Shown here: one piece after another, positions 32,996-41,883 of the stretch
Layout of the letters: every line of letters begins with the position of its first letter
Numbering within the stretch: position 1 is the stretch's first letter
From: Niabella sp.
GTDB lineage: Bacteria > Bacteroidota > Bacteroidia > Chitinophagales > Chitinophagaceae
Direction: 5' to 3'
Assembly: GCF_030150205.1 (NCBI RefSeq)
Contig: NZ_JASLGT010000027.1
Location: forward strand, 62,001 to 126,000
Length of the DNA: 64,000 bases
Translations under genes and position numbers: made by a program
Notes under the pieces: model-generated
Database searches by the model: none
What the model saw: the letters and a program-made list of their open reading frames with translations, nothing else
What the model was told of the DNA's origin: nothing

Positions 32996-35959
32996 ATGAC
33001 GCATCTTAAAATAAACGTATTTCTAATTGGTGCCCTGCTGTTTACCAGTATACATGTTCCTTTTCTTGTAAAGGGCCAGGAAACAAATATGTTACAGATA
33101 ACCGGAAAAATCACTGATGACCAAAAAGGAGAGCCCCTGTCTGGCGCCAGCATCCAGATAAAAAATACCGGTGAAGGAACCACGGCCGACCAGCAGGGGC
33201 GCTTTAGCCTGCGTACCCGGGCCAGGATCCCGTTCACTCTAACGATCACTTCCATAGGATATGACGTCCGGGAAGTAGTGGTAAAAAGTACCGGTTCCGA
33301 CTTCAATATTGCATTGGCAACCCGTACTGTATTGGGAAATGAGGTGGTGGTAACCGCCTCCCGGGTTTCAGAAAGTATTTTAAAATCGCCGGTTGCCATT
33401 GAAAAGCTGGACATTCGCGCCATAAAAGAATCGGCGGCACCGGGTTTTTACGACGCACTGGAAAATGTAAAGGGGGTGCAAATGACTACTTCAAGTCTCA
33501 CATTCAAAGTGCCCAATACACGAGGATTTAATATTCCCAATAATTTCCGGTTTATGCAGCTGGTAGACGGCGTAGATATGCAGGCAGCCACCCTTGGTGT
33601 ACCGCTGGGAAATGCCATTGGCCCTACGGAACTGGATATTCAAAGCGTGGAAATCACGCCGGGCGCGGCTTCTGCCCTTTATGGCATGAATGCCATCAAC
33701 GGGATGGCCAATCTCATTACTAAAAATCCTTTCACCAACCAGGGGCTGAGTGTTTATCAGAAGCTGGGGGTGAATCATGTAGACGGAACAGATCACGCAC
33801 CAGCGTTGCTAACAGAAACAGCCATCCGGTATGCAAAAGCATTTAATGACCGTTTTGCATTTAAGCTGAATGCAGATTATATGCAGGGCACAGACTGGCG
33901 CTCCAATACGCGGCTTGATCAGAACCCCAATAATTTAAAGAGTGCCAACCCAGGCTTTCCGGCATTGAATGGCGCAGCCAACGCTGCCTTTGATGGATGG
34001 AACAAATACGGAGATGACGCGCTGGCGGGCAGTAATGTGGTATCCGTCGGAGGCTTAACCATTGACGGCAAAGCCAACCAGACATTGCGCGTTGCCAGAA
34101 CGGGATACTGGGAAACCGACCTGGTGAGCCCAAGCGTAAAAAACATCAAGTTTGATGGCTCGCTGCATTTTAAACCGACCACGCAATCAGAAATTGCTTA
34201 CACCTACCGGGTAGGCTCTATGGATGGCGTTTTTCAACGTGGCAACAAGATCCGGCTGCAGGATGTTATTGTTCAAAATCATGCGTTACAGTTTAAAAAC
34301 AAAAATTTCTCCTGGTTATCTTACCTGTCAGTCGAAAATACCGGGAACTCCTATAATGTAAAACCGCTGGCCGATAATATGGATCTTTACAGCGGAGGCG
34401 CTACAGATACAAAATCTGCAACCAGTTGGGGTACCAAGTATAAAAATGCGCTGAACAGTTTTGGAACAGCACACGGAGGATTAAACAGCGCGAACCTGGC
34501 AGAAGCAACCGCTTACGCCCGCCAGCAGGCCGATGCCGGCCGTGCAGAACCCGGCACCCCACGGTTCGATTCTATTAAAAATGTCATCACCCGTATCAAC
34601 AACTGGGACATTAAATCCGGAAGTATTCCGGATGCTCCTGTAACCGGAGGTGCGGCGCTGATACAAAAAAGCAAATTGTATCATACCGAAGCGCAATGGG
34701 ATCTTTCCTCAAAAGTAAAAGTAGTAAACCTGCTGATTGGTGCAGATGCCCGTATTTATGCCGTGGTGCCGGATGGAAATAATTTTGTCGATTTTCGCCG
34801 GCCCATTAATGAGCGCAATACCCCACTGCCCGATGGCAGTTTTGGAAAAAATGTTTTATACAAAAAATTCGGCGGCTTTGCACAGGTGACCAAAACATTG
34901 TTTGATGAGCATCTGAAATTATTTGGTTCACTGCGGTATGACTATAACCCCGAGTTTACTCCAAGGGTTACACCAAGAATCGCGGCCGTTTACACCGCAA
35001 ACGAGCGGCATAATTTCCGGGTTACCTACCAGCAGGGATACCGCTTTCCTGCCTTATTTGAAGCGCTGTCTTTTGTAAACAACGGCCGTGTAAAACGTGT
35101 GGGAAGCCTTTCCTACATTAACGAAGGACTGGGATATCTTGACAACAGTTACACACAACAGTCCGTTATCAACTTTAACGCAGCCGTAAGTGCACAGGGA
35201 AATACCGATGAAGCGGCACTCGCAAACCGCAGCCTCCTGGTTCCTGCAAATCTTCCCAAAGCCCGTCCGGAAAAAATCAATTCACTGGAAATAGGCTACA
35301 AAAGCATCCTGTTCGATAATAAAGTAGTAATTGATGTAGATGCCTATAGCAATGTATATGACGGCTTCCTGGGCCAGGTGCAGGTATATGTGCCAAAAGG
35401 AGAAACAATTGGTTCTGATGCAGGCGTATTGGCCATGCTGGATCGTAACCGGGATGCAACCGCAGCAACGGCAACCACCGCCGCCAGTAAAGGACAGGAC
35501 CGGTACCGGGTTTATACCAACGCCAAAAACACCTATACCAATTATGGATCTTCACTGGGCATAACGTACAATTTTTATCGGAAATTCCTGGTAAAGGCCA
35601 ATGCTGCCTACAATAAAATGAAGGCCAATAAAACAGATGATATTTTTGTAACCGGATTTAATACCCCTGACTGGACGGCCAATATCACTTTTGGAAACCG
35701 GGAAATCCTGAAAAACTTCGGATTTAATGTTACCTGGCGCTGGCAAAATGCTTTTTTATGGGAAAGTCCGCTGGTAACAGGATCCATCAATGCCTACCAT
35801 ACGGTAGACGCTCAGGTGAACCTGCGCATACCAGCATTCAAAACAACCATCAAAGCCGGGGCAAGCGATCTTTTGAATCACCGCTACCTGCAATATGCAG
35901 GAGGGCCTACCATTGGCGGACTATATTATCTCTCGTTTACACTCGACAATCTTCTTTAA
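32996..35959 (+). CDS. TonB-dependent receptor with CarboxypepD_reg-like domain
   Basis: 987 aa outer-membrane importer. A signal peptide (about 1-28) is followed by a CarboxypepD_reg-like domain (about 33-115, LQITGKITDDQKGEPLSGAS). The plug contains VVVTASRVSESILKSPVAIEKLD and the GAASALYGMNAINGMANL stretch, and a barrel reaches to the end. No SusD partner follows, so it is more like a siderophore, cobalamin or small-molecule receptor than a SusC. Three promoter features shared with the sulfur genes suggest that its ligand is a sulfur source or that it is induced by sulfur limitation (inference). Confidence 0.93.
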   Translation: MTHLKINVFLIGALLFTSIHVPFLVKGQETNMLQITGKITDDQKGEPLSGASIQIKNTGEGTTADQQGRFSLRTRARIPFTLTITSIGYDVREVVVKSTGSDFNIALATRTVLGNEVVVTASRVSESILKSPVAIEKLDIRAIKESAAPGFYDALENVKGVQMTTSSLTFKVPNTRGFNIPNNFRFMQLVDGVDMQAATLGVPLGNAIGPTELDIQSVEITPGAASALYGMNAINGMANLITKNPFTNQGLSVYQKLGVNHVDGTDHAPALLTETAIRYAKAFNDRFAFKLNADYMQGTDWRSNTRLDQNPNNLKSANPGFPALNGAANAAFDGWNKYGDDALAGSNVVSVGGLTIDGKANQTLRVARTGYWETDLVSPSVKNIKFDGSLHFKPTTQSEIAYTYRVGSMDGVFQRGNKIRLQDVIVQNHALQFKNKNFSWLSYLSVENTGNSYNVKPLADNMDLYSGGATDTKSATSWGTKYKNALNSFGTAHGGLNSANLAEATAYARQQADAGRAEPGTPRFDSIKNVITRINNWDIKSGSIPDAPVTGGAALIQKSKLYHTEAQWDLSSKVKVVNLLIGADARIYAVVPDGNNFVDFRRPINERNTPLPDGSFGKNVLYKKFGGFAQVTKTLFDEHLKLFGSLRYDYNPEFTPRVTPRIAAVYTANERHNFRVTYQQGYRFPALFEALSFVNNGRVKRVGSLSYINEGLGYLDNSYTQQSVINFNAAVSAQGNTDEAALANRSLLVPANLPKARPEKINSLEIGYKSILFDNKVVIDVDAYSNVYDGFLGQVQVYVPKGETIGSDAGVLAMLDRNRDATAATATTAASKGQDRYRVYTNAKNTYTNYGSSLGITYNFYRKFLVKANAAYNKMKANKTDDIFVTGFNTPDWTANITFGNREILKNFGFNVTWRWQNAFLWESPLVTGSINAYHTVDAQVNLRIPAFKTTIKAGASDLLNHRYLQYAGGPTIGGLYYLSFTLDNLL

Positions 35960-36012
35960 CAGACTCATCCATCCCGGTGTAACATCCGGGTATACAGAGC
36001 AATCAAAAAATG

Positions 36013-36046
36013 CCCTGCTGTTTTTACAGCGGGGTTTCTTTTTTAA
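36013..36046 (+). terminator. terminator after the TonB receptor
   Basis: Stem CCCTGCTGT (36013-36021) / ACAGCGGGG (36026-36034) with a TTTT loop and T-rich tail TTTCTTTTTT. Confidence 0.85.
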
Positions 36047-36132
36047 AATAATCCGGGACAGGTTAAACCTGGCGGTGTTTCATTAGTCTAAGAGATGTAT
36101 TTTTGACAATTATCGCTTTGACACAATTGACA

Positions 36133-37383
36133 ATGAAAAAACTAATGTTTGTTTGCTGGGCCGTTTGGCTTTGTACTGCTGCTTGCGCCCAGGCAAAAAC
36201 ATTGTATATCGATCCCAGTAAAACGATTGGAGCTCCGGCTTCCCGTGTATTTGAAGAAGTGAAATTTATTCCGCTCGAAACAACCCGGAAAAGCGTTTTT
36301 GGCGCCATCCGGCAACTGGTGGTTACCGACTCACTTTTTATTGTGTTGGATAGTGATACCGATGCACTGTACTTCTTTAACCGGCGGGGAAAGTTTTTGC
36401 AGAAGTACCGCATCAAACGCTATAAGATCCGTGATATTCAACTGGACCGCACAAAGAATGCATTGCTGATCTTCAGTGTTAACAAAAACTATAACATCCC
36501 TTCTGTACAGGTACAGGAATACCTCGAGCAGGATTCGAAAAAAGATATTTCAAAATTTGCAAAAGCCACCTGGTTCTACCTCGACGATGTAACCGCCGCC
36601 AAAACCGAAGACCTCAAAAACTTCCGGTATGCCTTTACCAACCCGGTACGTTTTGATAAAAACAAGTTCGCCGCCAGCTTTATCAAAGCTAAAAGAACCG
36701 CCAGGGATACACTCGACTATCAATTAAAGATCATTGACCAGTCTGCCGTATTGCAAACCTATTTTCCCTATAATAAGAAAACCGAATCTGTTTATTACTA
36801 TGCAGGCGCTTCCCAGTGCAGCATTATCCCTACGCAAAATGACTCTGTATTATTTGTAACCCGCCCTTTTCAATACGAAATTTATACCCTTACCCCATCC
36901 TCCATCACAGAAAGCTATAAGCTGATGCTGCCCATGGACAATGCGGTTCCTGCATCCTTTTTCAATACCGGCTTTTCCAGTCGCGGAGAAATGGATACTT
37001 ATAAGATGGAACATCCTTCCTTTGCCCATAAGATCGAGAACGTAATCCGTTTTAAAAACCTGATGTTCTTTGACCTGAACCTGTTCAAAGGCTACAACCG
37101 GTACCTCTTCGATAACAAGACCAACCTGATCTACGATTATAACAAAATTTCATCCGACAGCAGCAGCTATTTCTTACCGGTTTCGGGGGTTATAAAAAGC
37201 TTTGATGAACAACATATTTATCTTTCTCTTTCCGCTAAAAGCATGTTTAATGCAAAAAAATCGTCAGAATACAGGAATCCTCAATATGACGATGTATTGA
37301 CCCGCTTTTTTGCCACAAGAAAAGAAACAGACAACCCCGTATTGATCCAGTTAAAACCCAAAGAAGACTTAGCGACAAAATGA
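36133..37383 (+). CDS. 6-bladed beta-propeller family secreted protein (first pair)
   Basis: About 416 aa. The N-terminal signal peptide MKKLMFVCWAVWLCTAACAQ could be either a lipobox (TAAC) or a signal peptidase I site. The body is beta-rich, with FEEVKFIPLETTRKSVFGAI, a characteristic opening of the Bacteroidota 6-bladed propeller (BF3164/DUF4934) group. I preferred ATG 36133 over 36103 because it starts the signal peptide. It overlaps the following barrel gene by four bases (ATGA). The role is unknown; partners are usually outer-membrane barrels. Confidence 0.8.
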   Translation: MKKLMFVCWAVWLCTAACAQAKTLYIDPSKTIGAPASRVFEEVKFIPLETTRKSVFGAIRQLVVTDSLFIVLDSDTDALYFFNRRGKFLQKYRIKRYKIRDIQLDRTKNALLIFSVNKNYNIPSVQVQEYLEQDSKKDISKFAKATWFYLDDVTAAKTEDLKNFRYAFTNPVRFDKNKFAASFIKAKRTARDTLDYQLKIIDQSAVLQTYFPYNKKTESVYYYAGASQCSIIPTQNDSVLFVTRPFQYEIYTLTPSSITESYKLMLPMDNAVPASFFNTGFSSRGEMDTYKMEHPSFAHKIENVIRFKNLMFFDLNLFKGYNRYLFDNKTNLIYDYNKISSDSSSYFLPVSGVIKSFDEQHIYLSLSAKSMFNAKKSSEYRNPQYDDVLTRFFATRKETDNPVLIQLKPKEDLATK

Positions 37384-40343
37384 AGCGACACATTCTGATT
37401 ATCTTGCTGCTCCTGCCCATTTTGTCATTTGCCCAAACCAGTGGCAGCGTGAAAGGGCTTGTTTCAGACTCTATACACGATTACGGCCTGCAATCCGCAA
37501 CGGTTACCATATACAAAAAAACGGATTCCACCCTGGTCAACTACCAGGTTACCAATAACCAGGGCGAGTTTAATATTGGCGAACTGCCGTTTCGCACACC
37601 TTTACTGGTTTCGATTACCTATTCGGGTTATAATGACTTTAGTAAAGAGGTATATCTCGACTCTTTAAAAAAAGACTTCGATTTTAAAAAGATCGGGCTT
37701 TCTCGGGACACCTCCCGGCAGATGGAAGAAGTAGTGGTAAAATCGGTGGTTCCGGTACGTATGAACGGCGATACCCTGGAGATCAACCCTGACGCTTTTA
37801 AACTGGATTCCTCAGCGGTGGTGGAAGACATGCTCCTGCGGGTGCCGGGTGTAACCATGTGGAGCGATGGGTCCATTACCGTTAATGGCAAAAAGATCAC
37901 CAATGTATTTGTAGATGGCAAACCGTTCTTTGGCGGCGGTGCCGAAATTGCCACCCAGAACCTTCCTAAAACCGCCATTGAAAAAATACAGGTATACCAG
38001 GAAAAAGACTACAGCAAACAGGATATCACCAATACCGAAATGGACTCCACTTTTACCATGAACATTAAGATGAAGCCGGAAAAAAGAAAAGGCTTCTTTG
38101 GAAAAATAGGTGCCGGGCTGGGAACCGATCATCATTATGAAGGCGACCTGACGATGCAGGCCTATAACAAAAAAACAAAACTGGCCATTGCCGGAAATCT
38201 TAATAATACCAACAAAACCATTCAGAATGTACGGGAGGCCATCGAAAACAATACCTTCCGCTCCTATAACCGCAGAAATTTCGGAGCTCCGAATGCCAAT
38301 GCGGCCGGGCTGAATACCGTACATTACTTCGGGGCCTACCTGCAACATAATTTTGACGAAAGCACCAATTCCCGTTTTAATAATTCGATTGACGGAGAAT
38401 ATAATTTAAGAGACTCCAAAAACGATCAGCTCAGCAACACCACAAGCATTCAAAACACATCGTCTTATCAGCTTACAAATATCAGCGAGCGCCGCAATAC
38501 CGGAAGCTCGCTCAATCAATCAATAGATGCGGGTTATGAAAACCGGAAACGGGCTACTTCTTTTTCTACCAAAGCCAATTACACCTGGAACAATGCCCAA
38601 TCTGCATCTGAAGGCAATACCACTGCCTACCAGAACGATACGTTACTGGCCAGTAACCGCCAAAACAGGAATATTTCGTCCTCAACCTCCAACAGCTTTA
38701 ACTTTAACGGCTATTTCAACAACAACGACTACGATGAGGGCATTAACAAAAAAAGTTTTTCTACCAATTTTTCGATAAACTCCAACAACAACGAAAGCAA
38801 TAGCCACGAAGTCAGCAGGTATCAATCTTTCGTTGGCGATCTTTCTACCCAAAATACCGACCGGAAATCCCATAGGGAAAACTCCAACTTTAGCGCCAAT
38901 CTCGGCCTGAATTATAACGGCCTGCGATCGCTCCTGTTTGGCTCCTATAATTTCTGGAACATCAATATTGGCCTGCGCAATAATATCCGGTATAATAAAT
39001 CGGACCTCAACGCCAACGTGCTGGATCTGGATTCGCTTACGGATACCTACCGGGTCAACCAAGCCCTTACTAATATCAATTCTGTAGTTAACATCGATGA
39101 CCGGTCCGGCATCAGCTTTTTCAAAACCGTTAGCAAAACGCTTTCAGACCGGTATTATAAAAGCATTTCTTTCCGTACCGATCTTCAAAACCAGTTTCTT
39201 TACCAGCGCAATACCTCTTCACTCAGCTACCGGAACCTGGAGCGTACCTTCCATTTCTTCACGCCCGCATCATCGGTCTATTATAATTATAACCGGTTCA
39301 ATAAATACAACCTGACCGTAGGCCTCTCGCAAAGCAGTTCTGCTTCTGCACCTACTATCGACCAGCTATATCCGATCATAGACAGCACCAAAAAATATAA
39401 TGTTGTAGTGGGGAATCCGGATCTGAAATCCCCCCTGGGCAACAATTTTAATTTTAATGCCAACTACAATACCCAGCGGTTTAACGAAAAAACCACCTAT
39501 ACCGTTGGCCTGAACCTGGGATACAATACCTTCCAAAACGGCATTACAGATAGCAGCTATATTAAGGGAAACGGAGAACGTACTTCCTATTTGCTGAATC
39601 TTGACGGCCGGCGTTCTTTTAACGGCGACTTTAATGCCAGCGCTTCCTTCCGCATCAACAATAAAAGCATGCTGCAGCTGCGTTACAATGGAGGCGCCGG
39701 AGGATCGCGTGCGCCCCAATATATAACTACCGAACTAAAGGATGGCTCACTCCAAACCCAATTCATTTACAATCAAACCCGGAACCAGAATCATTCGATT
39801 CATGTATTCTATAGTCTTACAGATATATTTAACCTGTCTCTTGGTCAAAGCATCAACACAAATAACAGCCAGCAGATTGGCCTTAACAAAGCGGCGCTTA
39901 AAGCAAAGACCTTTGGTACCAATGCCCGCTTCACCATACTCGTACCTAAAAATTTTACACTAAGCTCCAATGTAAACTATCTTAATAATATTTCCGCACA
40001 AAATCAGGCCAATGAAGCTACCATATGGAACGCCTATGCTACCTTACGTTTTATGAAAATGAAACAGGCCGAGGTGAAGCTATCTGTATTCGATATTTTG
40101 CGGCAAAACCGGAATATTTCCAACTTTGCCAATGATAACAATACTACCGGAACCACCATTACCAATGGCATTCAGCAATTTTACATGGTGACCCTTTCTT
40201 ACTTTCCGCGGCAATTTGGAGGAAGAACCAAAAAATCCGGACGCTCCGGAGGACGCCGCAGCGAAGCCGGTGAGCAGCGGCAGCGCCCGCAACAGCAACC
40301 GCGCCAGCAAGGCAATATGCAACGGAGAGGGGGAAGGAATTAA
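37380..40343 (+). CDS. outer membrane beta-barrel protein with CarboxypepD_reg-like domain (first pair)
   Basis: 987 aa. Signal peptide (MKRHILIILLLLPILSFAQ), CarboxypepD_reg-like domain (about 22-105), plug-like region with RVPGVTMWSDGSITVNGKKI and VFVDGKPFFGGG, then a long Asn/Ser-rich barrel of the OMP_b-brl_3 group (TonB-receptor-like without a clear TonB box). After the final barrel strand (MVTLSYFPRQFGG) comes an Arg/Gln/Gly-rich basic tail of about 40 residues ending MQRRGGRN, unusual because most barrels end in an aromatic residue. Confidence 0.88.
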   Translation: MKRHILIILLLLPILSFAQTSGSVKGLVSDSIHDYGLQSATVTIYKKTDSTLVNYQVTNNQGEFNIGELPFRTPLLVSITYSGYNDFSKEVYLDSLKKDFDFKKIGLSRDTSRQMEEVVVKSVVPVRMNGDTLEINPDAFKLDSSAVVEDMLLRVPGVTMWSDGSITVNGKKITNVFVDGKPFFGGGAEIATQNLPKTAIEKIQVYQEKDYSKQDITNTEMDSTFTMNIKMKPEKRKGFFGKIGAGLGTDHHYEGDLTMQAYNKKTKLAIAGNLNNTNKTIQNVREAIENNTFRSYNRRNFGAPNANAAGLNTVHYFGAYLQHNFDESTNSRFNNSIDGEYNLRDSKNDQLSNTTSIQNTSSYQLTNISERRNTGSSLNQSIDAGYENRKRATSFSTKANYTWNNAQSASEGNTTAYQNDTLLASNRQNRNISSSTSNSFNFNGYFNNNDYDEGINKKSFSTNFSINSNNNESNSHEVSRYQSFVGDLSTQNTDRKSHRENSNFSANLGLNYNGLRSLLFGSYNFWNINIGLRNNIRYNKSDLNANVLDLDSLTDTYRVNQALTNINSVVNIDDRSGISFFKTVSKTLSDRYYKSISFRTDLQNQFLYQRNTSSLSYRNLERTFHFFTPASSVYYNYNRFNKYNLTVGLSQSSSASAPTIDQLYPIIDSTKKYNVVVGNPDLKSPLGNNFNFNANYNTQRFNEKTTYTVGLNLGYNTFQNGITDSSYIKGNGERTSYLLNLDGRRSFNGDFNASASFRINNKSMLQLRYNGGAGGSRAPQYITTELKDGSLQTQFIYNQTRNQNHSIHVFYSLTDIFNLSLGQSINTNNSQQIGLNKAALKAKTFGTNARFTILVPKNFTLSSNVNYLNNISAQNQANEATIWNAYATLRFMKMKQAEVKLSVFDILRQNRNISNFANDNNTTGTTITNGIQQFYMVTLSYFPRQFGGRTKKSGRSGGRRSEAGEQRQRPQQQPRQQGNMQRRGGRN

Positions 40344-40656
40344 GTTCAATACCACAAAGGTCAAAGGCATAAAGCACCATATGCAAACGGGCACAAAGTA
40401 TGCGGGTAAAACATCGTGCTACTACACTTTTGTGTTGGCACATGAATAATCGCCTGCGGATATCATTATTTAAAATGAGGTTACAGCTATTGCTCTTTCA
40501 ATAGTGGGAAACAAGAGGAACACTTGAGTTTGTTATTACAAAATGGCCTGCCGCTGCACCGGATCACAGCCCACTTTTATATGTCTGCGATTATCAACAA
40601 ACTTTTCAAAATATTAACAGTTAACATATTAAATTTGGAAAACTAAATTAAAACGC
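40344..40656. other. intergenic region between the two propeller/barrel pairs
   Basis: 313 nt. The only recognisable feature is TAAATTTG (40630-40637), a -7 element 20 nt before the next start. No hairpin with a T-run is seen after the first barrel gene, and no gene is supported. Confidence 0.5.
40630..40637 (+). promoter_or_regulatory. -7 element of the second propeller gene
   Basis: TAAATTTG fits TAnnTTTG. A start about 7 nt on gives a leader of only some 12 nt before the TTG start codon at 40657, so the second pair has its own promoter. Confidence 0.45.
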
Positions 40657-41880
40657 TTGAGACACTGTTTATTGCCATTAACACTGATTTGCTTATGCCT
40701 TTTTACCAACGCACAACCCCAAAAAATATATTTAAATCCAAAATCGCCGGCCACGGAAAACCAATCGCATTTTGTAGACAGCGTGCGGTTCATTACATTA
40801 GAGCCGCAGGCGGGCGTCACCATCAGCAGTTGGGATAATATAGCCCTTACCAAAAACTACGTAGCTATCATCCAGTACTCCGCCAGACAACTGCTTTTAT
40901 ATACCTACGAGGGCCGGTTTATAAAAAAGATCAGCTATAAAAAACTGGGTGAGGGCTTTTACCCCGCGTACGATAAACAAAACGAAACTTTTCGTTTTTA
41001 TGGGTCTAACAGAAATTATTCGCTGACACCCAAAGACGAAATCAAAATTGAGCTCAACTATAACGACCACCGCAACCAGAAATACTATAAAAAATATACC
41101 ATCGACCTGAAGGACCCGAACTTTGAAATAAAAAAAGGCAGCCCTACAGAGTACGAGGTCAATAATATCTATCACCTGAATGGCGACTACTACCTGCGCT
41201 CAAAAGCTACTGCCAGCAAATTGTATAAAGACAGTGTGGGTTATGAGATAAAATTATATAAAGATCATAAGCTGGTAAAACAGTATTTTCCCTACAACCA
41301 GGTAAAAGATCCCCGGTTTCTGTATAGTGTTGGGTATAGTGCAACATCTGAATCGCCCGACCCCAAAACGATGTTTATCACAAGGCCCTTTTGCGATACC
41401 ATTTATAAAATAACCGGTGATAGCCTGTACCCTGCCTATCAGGTAGTAATGCCCCTGGAAAATGCCTTGCCTGCCAGTTTTTTTACCAACCCGTTTAAAA
41501 ACAAGGCCGAGTGGGATAATTTTCGTCAAAACAATAACTGGATGTTCAGTCAGATGTATCAATTCCGGGAAACACCCGCTTATTTTATCTTTTCCGCAGC
41601 ATTTCTTTATAATTGGGGGGCGTACATTTACGACAAAAAAAAACAGATAGCCTACCAGACTTCAAAAATTAAGGCCGATAGCAGCACCTTTCATGTAGAC
41701 GTTATACCCGGCAGCAATATTGATTATAAGGATGGATACTTTTACAAGGTTCTGACACCGGAGAGCATCCGCGAATCCTATAAACCGGTGGCCGGCAAAC
41801 AGGCGCCAGCCGCTATTGAAGCCATTGTTAACAAGAAATCAAACGCAGCTATACTCGCTGTTCTTACCTTGAAAAACTAA
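40657..41880 (+). CDS. 6-bladed beta-propeller family secreted protein (second pair)
   Basis: 407 aa, starting at TTG 40657 (RHCLLPLTLICLCLFTNAQ signal peptide). It shares layout with the first propeller protein: the FVDSVRFITLEP opening, FFKNPF/FFNTGF-like segment near residue 275 (LPASFFTNPFKNKAEWDNF) and a similar C-terminus. The two are paralogues with low identity. It is 3 nt away from the following barrel gene, again as a pair. Confidence 0.78.
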   Translation: MRHCLLPLTLICLCLFTNAQPQKIYLNPKSPATENQSHFVDSVRFITLEPQAGVTISSWDNIALTKNYVAIIQYSARQLLLYTYEGRFIKKISYKKLGEGFYPAYDKQNETFRFYGSNRNYSLTPKDEIKIELNYNDHRNQKYYKKYTIDLKDPNFEIKKGSPTEYEVNNIYHLNGDYYLRSKATASKLYKDSVGYEIKLYKDHKLVKQYFPYNQVKDPRFLYSVGYSATSESPDPKTMFITRPFCDTIYKITGDSLYPAYQVVMPLENALPASFFTNPFKNKAEWDNFRQNNNWMFSQMYQFRETPAYFIFSAAFLYNWGAYIYDKKKQIAYQTSKIKADSSTFHVDVIPGSNIDYKDGYFYKVLTPESIRESYKPVAGKQAPAAIEAIVNKKSNAAILAVLTLKN

Positions 41881-41883
41881 CGC

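Noticed and set aside
36060..36085. Fourth copy of the dispersed repeat, because of GGTTAAACCT
   Set aside because: Only the first ten bases match; the hairpin words are missing.
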